From: Methylorubrum rhodesianum
Lineage (GTDB): Bacteria; Pseudomonadota; Alphaproteobacteria; Rhizobiales; Beijerinckiaceae
Direction of reading: 5' to 3'
Assembly: GCF_014199985.1 (NCBI RefSeq)
Contig: NZ_JACHOS010000021.1
Span: 43,069 to 107,068, forward strand
Length of the DNA stretch: 64,000 nucleotides
Of this stretch, positions 8,797 through 17,902 are shown in pieces. The notes beneath the pieces are model-generated. The model was not told the origin of the DNA. It did not search any database and worked only from the letters and a program-made list of their open reading frames with translations. A program made the translations under genes and the position numbers. Every line of letters begins with the position of its first letter. Positions within the stretch are counted from its first letter, which is position 1.

Positions 8797-9135
8797 TCAG
8801 TTCCGTCGCGGTTCGGTGACGGTGAAGAGGGCGGTGAAATCCGGGTTCTCGACGATCCGGTCCTGGTCCGCGAGCTGGTAGAGCCCCGGCTCCCCCACCT
8901 CGATCGCGTCGAGCAGGGGAGCGACCGTGAAGGGTTCGTCCCCCTCGCCGGTCCGGATGACGATGCCCGTCTCGGCATCGACCGTCTCGACGATCCCGAA
9001 GATCTGACGCCGACTGAGCAGGGCGCCCTCGGGATCGACATAGGTCAGGCCGACGAGCAGGCTCGATCCGATCAGATCGTCGGCGAGGTCCTGATCCCAG
9101 TCCTCGTCGCACCCCTCGCTGTCGATGGAGTCCAT
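8797..9135 (-). CDS. hypothetical acidic protein
   Basis: A 112-residue very acidic soluble protein starting MDSIDSEGCDEDWDQDLADD. The body alternates strands and turns (LIGSSLLVGLTYVDPEGALL, then IFGIVETVDAETGIVIRTG). This suggests a small beta-barrel, possibly SH3- or OB-like, but I cannot name a family. The frame continues upstream to 9270 with arginine-rich sequence unlike the rest, so the internal ATG at 9133-9135 is preferred. It converges on the small gene before it. Function is unknown. Confidence 0.65.
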   Translation of the reverse strand: MDSIDSEGCDEDWDQDLADDLIGSSLLVGLTYVDPEGALLSRRQIFGIVETVDAETGIVIRTGEGDEPFTVAPLLDAIEVGEPGLYQLADQDRIVENPDFTALFTVTEPRRN

Positions 9136-9341
9136 CGCTCCCAGCCGTGCTCGAATCACTGCCACTTCAACGGCGACCCGGCCGATGATTGCGCAACCTC
9201 CAACTGCCGGCAAGGCCACCCATCCCTCGCGCTCGTCGCGTCTCGGCAACGCCGCCGCACCGCGCGCCAAGGCAACGACCCCGGTAATCTGAGCCCGCAG
9301 CCTCGTCGCTGGTCTTATGCGGCGAGGCGTGTCGCGGAACG

Positions 9342-9887
9342 TTACTGAACGAGCGCCAGCCGGCCGCGCGCGTCGGAGGCTCCGGTGCGGATCGGCGGCT
9401 CGCTGTGGCCGGCGAAGAAGTCCTCGACCATCTCCCGCATGATCTCCGCGAGATCACCGCCGCGATCCGCCTCGACATGCACGTCGTTGCCGACCGAGCG
9501 GCCCAGGCTCGGCGCGGCGTTGCTGGCCAGGGTGAGGAGCCGCTCGTTGTACTCCGCCCCGAGGCCCGTCACCGCGATGAAGTTGCGGCCGCCGAGGACG
9601 GGGCCGTATGTCACGGTGATCCGATGTTCCTGATCGGCCCCGTTATGCAGCGTGGCGGTGAAGCCGACGAAGTCGTCGCGATCCACCTCCGGAGCCGGGC
9701 AGGTGATCCGGCCGTGCTCGATGCCGTCCTCCTCCAGCACTTCGGCCATCAGATTGAGGGCCTCGATGATCGGAGCCAGCGCCCGCGTGCCGTCCTGCAG
9801 AAGCTTGGCGCGGATGCGATGCTTCTGCGCATCGGCCGCGCGCAGGCGGGCGCGGAAGCGGTTCTTGATGTCGAAGGGGTTCGTCAT
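9342..9887 (-). CDS. hypothetical protein
   Basis: A 181-residue soluble protein starting MTNPFDIKNRFRARLRAADA. A basic N-terminal helix (residues 8-35) is followed by a mixed alpha/beta region with GFTATLHNG, HRITVTYGPVLGGRNFIAVTG and an acidic helix EIMREMVEDFF near the C-terminus. I do not recognise the family. It is preceded by one of the best promoters in the window (9934-9962), about 50 bases up. That promoter overlaps two direct repeats, so the gene is probably well expressed and individually controlled. An upstream in-frame start at 9962 would lie inside the promoter and is rejected. Confidence 0.7.
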   Translation of the reverse strand: MTNPFDIKNRFRARLRAADAQKHRIRAKLLQDGTRALAPIIEALNLMAEVLEEDGIEHGRITCPAPEVDRDDFVGFTATLHNGADQEHRITVTYGPVLGGRNFIAVTGLGAEYNERLLTLASNAAPSLGRSVGNDVHVEADRGGDLAEIMREMVEDFFAGHSEPPIRTGASDARGRLALVQ

Positions 9888-9933
9888 GGATGGGTCCCCG
9901 CTCGAATGTTCGGTGCCCTTTTGATCGGCCCTG

Positions 9934-9962
9934 AAACTAGGAAGATGACTAGTAAGCGTCAA
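9934..9962 (-). promoter_or_regulatory. strong promoter with overlapping direct-repeat operator
   Basis: Read on the minus strand: TTGACG (9962-9957), a 17-base spacer, TAGTTT (9939-9934). The spacer carries two 9-base direct repeats on the plus strand, actaggaag at 9936-9944 and actagtaag at 9948-9956. They are 12 bases apart with one mismatch. This is a plausible repressor site over the promoter of the 9342-9887 gene. Confidence 0.6.
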
Positions 9963-10314
9963 GCTGATGCACAGTATTCGTGCCTGCTTCGACGCTGAGC
10001 TATTGCATCGTTATACGGCGTGCATAATTTTTATGCAGAACAGGGCGATTCAGTCTCTGTTGCATTGCAATGATGGCGCCGGGCGCCTGACGCATCCGAG
10101 CCCGTCGCGAGCCCGTCGCGAGCCCCTCGCGGACGGTCGCATTGCACTCGCTCGCCGAATGCGCGTATCCGGACCAACCGGACTTGTCCGCCATCGTTCC
10201 CGCTTTGCGCGGCCGAGCACGGAGGGCCATCAATCCGGACGGATCAGCGGGGAGCGGCGCGTCTTGGCCAAGAGTTTCGCCGGAGGCACTTTCGTCAGCG
10301 ACACCCTCGCGAGC
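9963..10314. other. intergenic region upstream of yicC
   Basis: No supported gene. It contains an AT-rich patch with the palindrome at 10021-10037, a smaller one (ttgcattgcaa, 10060-10070), and a short run of cgtcgcgagcc repeats near 10100-10125. Confidence 0.45.
10021..10037. promoter_or_regulatory. perfect palindrome TGCATAA-TTT-TTATGCA
   Basis: Seven-base arms at 10021-10027 and 10031-10037 are exact reverse complements around ttt. The site is AT-rich in a GC-rich background and contains cataat, a fair -10 hexamer. That suggests an operator at a promoter. Confidence 0.4.
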
Positions 10315-10335
10315 ATGGACACCCTCGCGAGCATG
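10300..10335 (+). repeat. 18-base perfect tandem duplication over the yicC start codon
   Basis: The unit gacaccctcgcgagcatg occurs twice head to tail. Each copy ends in an in-frame ATG, so the duplication adds six residues (DTLASM) or an alternative start. Confidence 0.9.
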
Positions 10336-11196
10336 ACGGGCTTTGCCCGCTGCGCCGGCACGACCGGTGCGGTGCAGTGGTTGTGGGAGATCCGAACCGT
10401 GAACGGGCGCGGGCTCGACATCCGCGTGCGCGTGCCGAACGGTTTCGACGCGGCGGGGGAGGCGGCCCGGGCCGCCCTGTCCCAGGCGCTCTCCCGCGGC
10501 CAGTGTCAGCTCAACCTGACGCTGACCCGGCCCGAGGCGGCCGCTCGGGTGCGCATCGACGAGACCCTGCTGGCGAGCCTCGCCGCGGCGGTCGCCCGCG
10601 TGCCGCGCCCCGCCGGCGTCGGTCCGGCGACTCTCGACGGGCTGCTCGCCGTGCGCGGCGTGGTCGAGACAGAGAGCGAGGCCGGGGCCGATCCCGACGC
10701 GCTGAACCGGGACCTCGTCGCGGGAATCGACAGCCTCGTCGCCGATCTCGTCGCCGCCCGCCGGGCGGAGGGCGCGCGGCTGCACGCGATCGTCAGCGAT
10801 CAGATCGCCGACATCGCCCGCCTGACCCAGGCCGCCGAGGATTGCCCCGCCCGCCGTCCCGAGGCGGTGCGCGCCAGGCTCGCCGAGTCGGTCGCGGCGC
10901 TTGTCGGCGCCGGGGGGCTCGACCCCGACCGCCTGCATCAGGAGGCGGTGCTGCTCGCCGCCAAGGCCGACGTGCGCGAGGAGCTCGACCGCCTGCGCGC
11001 CCATCTCTCGGCCGCCGGCGAATTGCTGGCGAAAGGGGGCGCGATCGGACGGCGTCTCGATTTTCTGGCCCAGGAACTCGGCCGCGAGGCCAACACGCTC
11101 TGCGCCAAGGCCGGCGACATCAGCCTGTCGCGGATCGGACTCGACTTGAAGGCCGTGGTGGAGCAATTCCGCGAGCAGGTGCAGAACGTCGAGTGA
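10315..11196 (+). CDS. yicC: YicC/YloC family protein
   Basis: A 293-residue protein with the family start SMTGFARCAGTTGA, then WEIRTVNGRGLDIRVRVP near residue 22. The conserved C-terminal part reads GRRLDFLAQELGREANTLCAKAGD, ending near SRIGLDLKAVVEQFREQVQNVE. YicC proteins are linked to RNA degradation and stress-phase growth, and an endoribonuclease activity has been proposed for members. It lies 34 bases before gmk, a pairing found in many bacteria. The start codon sits in an exact 18-base tandem duplication (10300-10317 and 10318-10335), so translation could begin at either copy. I chose the first ATG at 10315. Confidence 0.9.
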   Translation: MDTLASMTGFARCAGTTGAVQWLWEIRTVNGRGLDIRVRVPNGFDAAGEAARAALSQALSRGQCQLNLTLTRPEAAARVRIDETLLASLAAAVARVPRPAGVGPATLDGLLAVRGVVETESEAGADPDALNRDLVAGIDSLVADLVAARRAEGARLHAIVSDQIADIARLTQAAEDCPARRPEAVRARLAESVAALVGAGGLDPDRLHQEAVLLAAKADVREELDRLRAHLSAAGELLAKGGAIGRRLDFLAQELGREANTLCAKAGDISLSRIGLDLKAVVEQFREQVQNVE

Positions 11197-11230
11197 GGAC
11201 GCCGACAGTGGGCAGCGGAGTGAACGGCCG

Positions 11231-11902
<672 letters not shown>

Positions 11903-11941
11903 GAGAAAGTTCCCTCCCCGCAGGGGGGAGAGGGGAAACCT

Positions 11942-13690
11942 TCACTCCGCTGCGGTGCGCGGCGCGGTCGAAAGGGATTCTTCCACCTGCGCCGCGTGCA
12001 GGCGCCGGTAATAGCCGTCGGCGGCCAGAAGCGCGTCGTGGCGGCCCTGCTCGGCGATGCCGTTCTCGGCCACCACCACGATGCGGTCGGCGTGCCGGAT
12101 CGTCGCGAGGCGGTGGGCGATGACGAGGGTCGTGCGCCCCTCCGCCAGCTCGAACAGCGAGGCCTGGATCTCCCGCTCGGTCTGGGTGTCCAGCGCCGAG
12201 GTCGCCTCGTCGAGGATCAGGATCGGCGGGTTCTTGAGGAAGGCGCGGGCGATGGCGAGCCGCTGCTTCTGCCCGCCCGAGAGCTTCACCCCGCGCTCGC
12301 CGATCACCGTGTCGAGCCCCTCGGGCAGGGCGGCGATCAGGCCGTCGAGCCGGGCCCGGGCGGCGGCGTCCAGGATCTCGGCCTCGCTCGCATCGAGGCG
12401 GCCATAGGCGATGTTCTCGCGGATCGTGCCGGCGAACAGGAACACGTCCTGCTGCACGATGCCGATCTGGCCCCGCAGCGAGGCCAGCGTCAGGTCGCGG
12501 ATGTCGTGACCGTCGACGGTGATGCGCCCGCCTTCCGCCTCGTAGAAGCGCGGGATCAGGGAGAGGAGCGTCGTCTTGCCCGCGCCGGACGGGCCCACGA
12601 AGGCCACCGTCTCGCCCGCATGGATCGTGAGATCGACGCCGTCCAGCACCGGCCGGTCCGGGCTGTAGCCGAAGCGCACACCCTCGAACCGGATCTCGCC
12701 CTTGAGCGGCGGCGCGGCGAGGGCGCCCGGCCGGTCGGCGATATCGGGCTCGGTGGCGAGCAGGGCCTGGTAGCGGCGGAACCCCGCGATCCCCTTCGGA
12801 TAGGTCTCGATCACCGCGCCGATCTTTTCCAGCGGGCGGTAGAACACGCCGACGAGGAGCAGGAAGCCGACGAAGCCGCCGGCCGTCAGGTCGCCGCGCA
12901 CCACGAAGGCGGCGCCGCCGAGGAGCACCACGATCTGCACGAGGCGCAGGCCCAGATAATTGATCGAGAGGGCACCCGCCATCAGCCGGTAGGCTTCGAG
13001 CTTGGTCGTGCGGTATTTCAAATTGTCGGAGGCGAACAGAGCCCGCTCATGCGCCTCGTTGGCGAAGGCCTTCACCACGCGGATGCCGCCGACATTCTCC
13101 TCGATGCGGGCGTTGAAGGCGCCGACGCGCCCGTACTGCGCCTGCCAATTGCGGGTCATGCGCCCGCCGTAGCGGATGGTGACGAAGGCAATGACCGGCA
13201 GGATCGCCAGCGTCATCAGCGCCAGCGGCGGGTGGACGAGGAACATCAGCACGAAGGCGCCGACCAGCGTCATCACGGCGATGAACACGTCCTCCGGCCC
13301 GTGATGGGCGACCTCGCCGATCTCCTCCAGATCCTTGGTGACGCGGGCCACGAGATGGCCGGTCTTCTGCCCGTCGAAGAAGCGGAACGAGAGCTTCTGC
13401 AGGTGATCGAAGGCGCGCGCCCGCATCTCCGTCTCGATGTTGATGCCGAGCAGGTGCCCCCAATAGGTGACCACCACCATCAGGCCGGCATTGGTGACGT
13501 AGAGCAGCGTCAGCCCCGCCGCGGCGAGCCCGATCAGGCCCCAATCCTGCTGCGGCAGCAGCCGGTCGACGAAGGCTTTGACCGCGAGCGGAAAGCCGAG
13601 TTCGAGCAGGCCGGAGAGCACGGCGCAGCCGAAATCCACCAGGAACAGGGTCCGGTGTGGCCGGTAATAGGCGAGGAAGGCCTTCAGCAT
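11942..13690 (-). CDS. ABC exporter, fused membrane and ATPase domains
   Basis: A 582-residue half-transporter of the MsbA/LmrA type. Six membrane segments fill residues 1-310. The nucleotide-binding domain follows, with Walker A GPSGAGKTT, Q-loop IGIVQQDVFLF, signature LSGGQKQR, Walker B ILILDEATSALD and switch His in VIAHRLATI. Such proteins act as homodimers moving lipids, peptides or drugs outward across the inner membrane; the substrate here is unknown. It is convergent with gmk. On its other side lies an MFS gene in the same direction, 106 bases upstream, so the two may be co-transcribed. Confidence 0.93.
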   Translation of the reverse strand: MLKAFLAYYRPHRTLFLVDFGCAVLSGLLELGFPLAVKAFVDRLLPQQDWGLIGLAAAGLTLLYVTNAGLMVVVTYWGHLLGINIETEMRARAFDHLQKLSFRFFDGQKTGHLVARVTKDLEEIGEVAHHGPEDVFIAVMTLVGAFVLMFLVHPPLALMTLAILPVIAFVTIRYGGRMTRNWQAQYGRVGAFNARIEENVGGIRVVKAFANEAHERALFASDNLKYRTTKLEAYRLMAGALSINYLGLRLVQIVVLLGGAAFVVRGDLTAGGFVGFLLLVGVFYRPLEKIGAVIETYPKGIAGFRRYQALLATEPDIADRPGALAAPPLKGEIRFEGVRFGYSPDRPVLDGVDLTIHAGETVAFVGPSGAGKTTLLSLIPRFYEAEGGRITVDGHDIRDLTLASLRGQIGIVQQDVFLFAGTIRENIAYGRLDASEAEILDAAARARLDGLIAALPEGLDTVIGERGVKLSGGQKQRLAIARAFLKNPPILILDEATSALDTQTEREIQASLFELAEGRTTLVIAHRLATIRHADRIVVVAENGIAEQGRHDALLAADGYYRRLHAAQVEESLSTAPRTAAE

Positions 13691-13796
13691 GGCGCGGCTG
13701 TGACGGCTGTCTCTGTCCGGAAGAGGGCGGATTCGATGGTCCAGCGCATAGGCGAGCCGGCCTCGATGCGCCAGACGCGCCCGCGCGGGGCGCCCC

Positions 13797-15131
13797 TCAC
13801 GACACCGCGCGGCCGGCCGCGCGGTCGGCGATCAGCGTGCGGGCGATGGCGCCGCGCAGGAGCAGCACGGCGAGGCCGTAGAGCGGCACCGCGAGGGCGA
13901 AGTAGACGGGCCAGCCGACCGCGCCCGCGAGTGCCGGCGCCCCGACCCGCAGCGGCATGGCGGCGAAGAAGGCGGCGCCGAAAAGGAGCGCGTAGTCGGT
14001 GGCCGGCTGCGGTCCCTGGGCCCAGCGGTAGATCATGTTGAAGACCGGGACGCCGAGGCCGCCGCCGCACAGGATGCCGAGGATCGAAGCGGCGAGGCCG
14101 AGATTCGGCGCGGCGGCCGCGCTCGCCCAGAGCATCAGCAGGCCGGAGGCCGCGACGCCGGCGGCGGAGACGGTGATGAGCGGCAGCGTGCCGACCCGCC
14201 GCACGAGGACACCCGAGACCAGGGCCATGACGAGGTTGATGCCCGACGAGAGCCCGCCGGTGACGAGTCCGACTTCCGCGAGCGGAACGCCGAGATCGAG
14301 CAGGGCGAGGTTGTTCGAGCCGGTGAGCGCGAACATCGCCGCGAAGTAGAGGCCGAGCACGAGCACGCGACCGGCGAGGAGGCGCAGGCGCCCGAGTGCG
14401 AGGGCGCCGCGCTGCGCCTCCGCCGAGACCCGCCGCAGGGCCCGCTCGGGATAGCGCAGCATCGGCAAGAGGCAGAGCCCGTTCAGGACCGCCACCGCGA
14501 GCACGGCCCCGTGCCAGCCGATCCGGTCGTACTCGGCGATCAGCAGGCCTGCACCGAAGATGCCGCCGAGAGAGGCGCCGCAGAGCTTGGCGGAGGCGAC
14601 GTAGGGCCGGCGTTCCGGTCCCACCGTCTCGACCACGAGGGCTTCCAGCGCGATGTCCATGGTGGCGACGCAGAAGCAGGTCGCCAGCGCGAGCCCGAAC
14701 AGGGCCGACAGCGGCCACGCCTCGCCCCGGCTCAGGATCAGAAGCAGGGCGATGGCCGATCCCTGCATCAGCACGATCCAGCCGAGCCGGTGCGGCAGGC
14801 GCGGCAGGCGGATGCGGTCCACGGGCAGGGCCCAGAGGAAGGTGAGGCCGACCGGCAGGTTGATGAGCTGGAGAAAGCCGACCTCGGCGAGATCGATGCC
14901 GCGGGCCCGCAGGATCAGCGGCGCGCCGCTGATCAGGAAGCCCAGCGTGGTGCCGAAGGTGATGTAGAGGCAGAAGAACGGCGCGAGCTGCGCCGCCCAG
15001 CTGAGCCACTCTCGCGCGGGAACGGGGCCGCTCACGCGCTCTAAGCTTCCTTCAGAGAGGGGCAACGATCCTGTCCCGTGCCGTTCCTCATCCTCGGTCC
15101 CCTGCGGTGTGATGCGGTCCCGCCGTTCCAT
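13797..15131 (-). CDS. MFS transporter, AmpG-like
   Basis: A 444-residue inner-membrane protein with about twelve hydrophobic segments starting at FFCLYITFGTTLGFLISGAP. The pattern of short loops and motifs such as MDIALEALVVETVGPERRPY resembles the AmpG/acetyl-CoA-transporter branch of the major facilitator superfamily. Muropeptides or similar solutes would be candidates, but this is not certain. The start is unclear: the ATG at 15129-15131 adds a charged 35-residue leader. A GTG at 15033-15035, with tccttc-complement gaagga upstream, gives 412 residues and may be the true start. Confidence 0.8.
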   Translation of the reverse strand: MERRDRITPQGTEDEERHGTGSLPLSEGSLERVSGPVPAREWLSWAAQLAPFFCLYITFGTTLGFLISGAPLILRARGIDLAEVGFLQLINLPVGLTFLWALPVDRIRLPRLPHRLGWIVLMQGSAIALLLILSRGEAWPLSALFGLALATCFCVATMDIALEALVVETVGPERRPYVASAKLCGASLGGIFGAGLLIAEYDRIGWHGAVLAVAVLNGLCLLPMLRYPERALRRVSAEAQRGALALGRLRLLAGRVLVLGLYFAAMFALTGSNNLALLDLGVPLAEVGLVTGGLSSGINLVMALVSGVLVRRVGTLPLITVSAAGVAASGLLMLWASAAAAPNLGLAASILGILCGGGLGVPVFNMIYRWAQGPQPATDYALLFGAAFFAAMPLRVGAPALAGAVGWPVYFALAVPLYGLAVLLLRGAIARTLIADRAAGRAVS

Positions 15132-15727
15132 AGGCCACCCGGCGCCGTCTTGCTCACCTTTTCCGGCCCCTGCCGGGCCACGGCCGGCACTCGGCTTGGC
15201 CGAGTCCGTCCGGGCCGCTGATGATCGGTTTGACTGGTGAAATTCGAGATCGGTCCGAAACAGCACGGCGAGTCGTGCTTGCCGGAGAGGATTTGCTGCC
15301 GGACCACCGGGGGGCGCTGTTATCACGGATGCTCATCATCGGTGAGAGACAGGCATTTTCCGGCAACGGGGCTTGAGAGCTTCTTGGACCGCTGCCTCCG
15401 AGTGTTTCGATACAATCCAGCCGTGAGCGGACCTTCGCAGCCGGCGGTCGATCCCGCAGGAGATGCTGCTGCGGACGACACGGATGCAGGCGGTTTTCTC
15501 GGTGCGCTCCGAGCGGATGCTGATCGAGCCGATCGATTGCAACCCGCTGCTCGGCTGGTTTTGGGCCTGGAGATCAATGCGCCGGTCTGGCGCCAAGTCC
15601 ATCCTGGTCCGGTCGGGCATCATCCCCTGCGGTGATCGCTTGCGCGAATGCAGGTTCGCGCGCGTGACCGATCAGAATCGAGCGCGCGGCGCGATCCGGC
15701 AGCTTGGATTGCTCGGAGCATCGAGCA
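15132..15727. other. intergenic region containing a transposase remnant
   Basis: No intact gene lies here. Codons resembling IS5-type transposase occupy about 15430-15600. The rest shows no recognisable feature and no terminal repeats are visible. Confidence 0.6.
15430..15600 (+). pseudogene. IS5-family transposase remnant
   Basis: One frame reads SIPQEMLLRT then VFSVRSERMLIEPIDCNPLL, closely matching the N-terminal region of IS5-type DDE transposases (the family pattern is xRSERxLMExxDYNLLFRWF). Right after GWF the similarity jumps frame to GLEINAPVW at 15564-15590, matching the family's GLxxDDPVW. So a frameshift separates the two pieces. The DDE catalytic part and inverted repeats are absent. 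This is a short, old relic of an insertion event next to the TauE/SafE gene. Confidence 0.7.
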
Positions 15728-16540
15728 ATGGATGACCTCGTCCTTCGCATCGTCATCTTCGCAATCGTCGGCTTAGTCTCCGGCTTCATATCCGGATTGT
15801 TCGGCATCGGCGGCAGCACCGTGCGCCTGCCCATTTTCATTTATCTGCTTCCCTGGGTCGGCATTCACCATTCGGTGCTGATGCATGTGGCATCGGCAAC
15901 ATCCATGGCGCTGGTCATCCCCAGCGCCATCACCGCGACCCGCGAGCAATATGCACTCGGGAACCTCGATGTCGCGTTCTACAATACCTGGGTGATCGGC
16001 CTTTTCATCGGCGTCGCCTTGGGGGCGATCTTGCTTCCGTATGGATCGACCGAAATCCTGCAGACCCTCTTCGCGGTCTATATCCTTCTGGTCGGCTTCT
16101 ACATCGCCTTCGGCCGTGGACGCGTTTCATCCCGAGGCGCGCCGCCGTCGGGCGGCAAGAGGATCGGTATCGCGTCGTTCGTCGGGCTCGTCGCGGCCTT
16201 GACCGGAACAAGTGGCGGTACACTGACGACGCCGATCCTGAACACCTGCGGGCTCGCTCTGGAAAAGGCGATCGCGATCGCCTCCGCCACCGGATTGGTG
16301 ACCGGAACCATTGCGACGATCGGAGGCATCATCACCGGATGGCATGCCCGGGATCTGCCCTCCTATTCGCTCGGCTACGTCGACCTCGTGATCTTTATCG
16401 TGATGATGCCGACGGTGATGATCAGTGCACCCTTGGGCGTCGCCGTTGGCGGGAGGTTCAGCGAGACGACGCTGCAGCGGATCTACGCCGCTTTGCTCAT
16501 TCTGGTCGGATTGGATCTCCTGCGGCGGCTGGCGTTCTGA
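15728..16540 (+). CDS. TauE/SafE family membrane transporter
   Basis: A 270-residue membrane protein with about eight hydrophobic segments and the duplicated family motif. The first copy reads GLFGIGGSTVRLPIFIYLL near residue 22. The second reads ALTGTSGGTLTTPILN near residue 155. TauE/SafE proteins export sulfite or sulfonate-derived organic anions or related small anions; the substrate here is not known. The gene is alone on its strand, just downstream of the transposase relic, and converges on the DUF2336 gene. Codon use is somewhat less GC-rich than its neighbours (for example Ile and Phe rich), which could reflect transfer or simply its membrane composition. Confidence 0.87.
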   Translation: MDDLVLRIVIFAIVGLVSGFISGLFGIGGSTVRLPIFIYLLPWVGIHHSVLMHVASATSMALVIPSAITATREQYALGNLDVAFYNTWVIGLFIGVALGAILLPYGSTEILQTLFAVYILLVGFYIAFGRGRVSSRGAPPSGGKRIGIASFVGLVAALTGTSGGTLTTPILNTCGLALEKAIAIASATGLVTGTIATIGGIITGWHARDLPSYSLGYVDLVIFIVMMPTVMISAPLGVAVGGRFSETTLQRIYAALLILVGLDLLRRLAF

Positions 16541-16569
16541 CCCGTTTGGCGTCGAGCGGCAGCCGCGGC

Positions 16570-17793
16570 CTACGGCCCGCCTCCGGTTGAGCTGCGGTCA
16601 TCCGCCTCGGCCTCGTCGAGGAAGGCGGCGCAGCCCAGGGGCATCGCCGCGAAGCGGATCAGGCGGCGCCCGGTGCCGGGCCGCAGGCGTCGATGCAGCC
16701 CCCAGGCCCCCTCCGCCGTTTCGGGAGGAAGCGTCTCGCCGAAGCGCCGGGCGAGCAGCGCCTTCAGCACCGGCCAGGGATGATCGAGACCGCACAGGAT
16801 CGCGGCGAGGGCTGTCGGCGCGGACGCGTCGAAAGCGGCCACCGTGGCGGCGAGCGGGAGGCCGGCCGCGTGGGCGATGGCGGCGAGCCCGTCCTCGATG
16901 CGGTTCAGGTTCAGCCAGCGTTCGAGTTGGGATGCGCTCGGATCGCGGCGGGAGCCGCTGGATCGGCTGCCGATGACATCGAGCGAGGCGCGAAACCGCG
17001 CGAGACGGTCTTCCGCCACTGGCTGAGCCAGGGTTTGCGCCGCGCGGTCCAGCAGGCGATCCGCCTCGGCGCGGTCGCCGGCGAGATCGGTCTCCAGCGC
17101 CTCGGCCGCCCGTCGGCGGGTCCGCTCCAGAAGCGTCGGTGCGAGACCGGGCGGCAGGTCCGGCCGACGGGCGAGGCGCAGCGTCACCGCCTCCCCCCGG
17201 TCGGCATGGGCCATCAGGCCGGAGAAGCCGGCCTCGGAGAAGGCCGCGCCGGGATTGTCGAGCAGCCGCGCTGCGGCGCGACCGTCGCCGTGGCGCAGCA
17301 GCAGGTCCGTCAGGTCCGGGGTCAAGGTCGGCCGCGCGGCGATGGCACGGCGATGCCCGTCGCTGCCCGAGACCGCGACCTCGGCCAGGATGGCGTCGCC
17401 GAGACCGGGACAGCGCGCGAGGAGCGGTGCCGCGACCTCAGCCGAGGCATCCCGGGCGAGCGCCCGGGAGGCTCGCGGCGGCCCGAGGCGCAAGGGGGCG
17501 AGCCGCTCGGCGAACGCTCGTCGCGCCGCCGTATCGATCTGGCCGCATAGGGTGACGAGCAGCCCGTCGAAGGCGGGCTTGTCCGGCGGCGGCAGGCGCG
17601 ACCAGCGCTTGGTCAGCAGTTCCGCCGATTGCAGCACGAGCTTCGATTGGAGCGCCGCGTCACCGCTGCGCAGGGCGTCCTCGATGCGTCGGACGAGATC
17701 GTTGAGGCGCGCCCGCGCGTAGGGATGCTGCGTACCGGGACGGCTGCCCGGTGTCTGGTCCTGCATCGGTCTCGGCCGGGAAAGGGTGTCCAT
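16570..17793 (-). CDS. DUF2336 domain protein
   Basis: A 407-residue soluble, alanine/arginine-rich all-helical protein. It has the repeated short helices typical of DUF2336, for example RALARDASAEVAAPLLARCP, then VSGSDGHRRAIAARP and LLRHGDGRAAARLLDNPGA. These resemble HEAT-like repeats. DUF2336 proteins are common in Alphaproteobacteria and often sit beside signalling genes; their role is not settled. Here it lies 109 bases downstream of a double-receiver regulator on the same strand, so the two may form a signalling pair. The ATG at 17791-17793 is chosen; one at 17764-17766 is an alternative. Confidence 0.78.
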   Translation of the reverse strand: MDTLSRPRPMQDQTPGSRPGTQHPYARARLNDLVRRIEDALRSGDAALQSKLVLQSAELLTKRWSRLPPPDKPAFDGLLVTLCGQIDTAARRAFAERLAPLRLGPPRASRALARDASAEVAAPLLARCPGLGDAILAEVAVSGSDGHRRAIAARPTLTPDLTDLLLRHGDGRAAARLLDNPGAAFSEAGFSGLMAHADRGEAVTLRLARRPDLPPGLAPTLLERTRRRAAEALETDLAGDRAEADRLLDRAAQTLAQPVAEDRLARFRASLDVIGSRSSGSRRDPSASQLERWLNLNRIEDGLAAIAHAAGLPLAATVAAFDASAPTALAAILCGLDHPWPVLKALLARRFGETLPPETAEGAWGLHRRLRPGTGRRLIRFAAMPLGCAAFLDEAEADDRSSTGGGP

Positions 17794-17902
17794 GGCGACG
17801 GATCGGTGCTCCGGAGCCGGCCGATGCCGGCCCTGAAGGCGCTCATCCCTCGGGATGCATCGTCTCCTCCAGAGAGCCGAAGGCCGCCTCTCGGGACGAT
17901 GC

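Noticed and set aside
11903..11941. Hairpin between gmk and the ABC exporter as a firm terminator
   Set aside because: The C-run/G-run pairing is imperfect and lacks a T-tract; a similar GC-rich element may be a dispersed repeat, so it is not listed as a feature.
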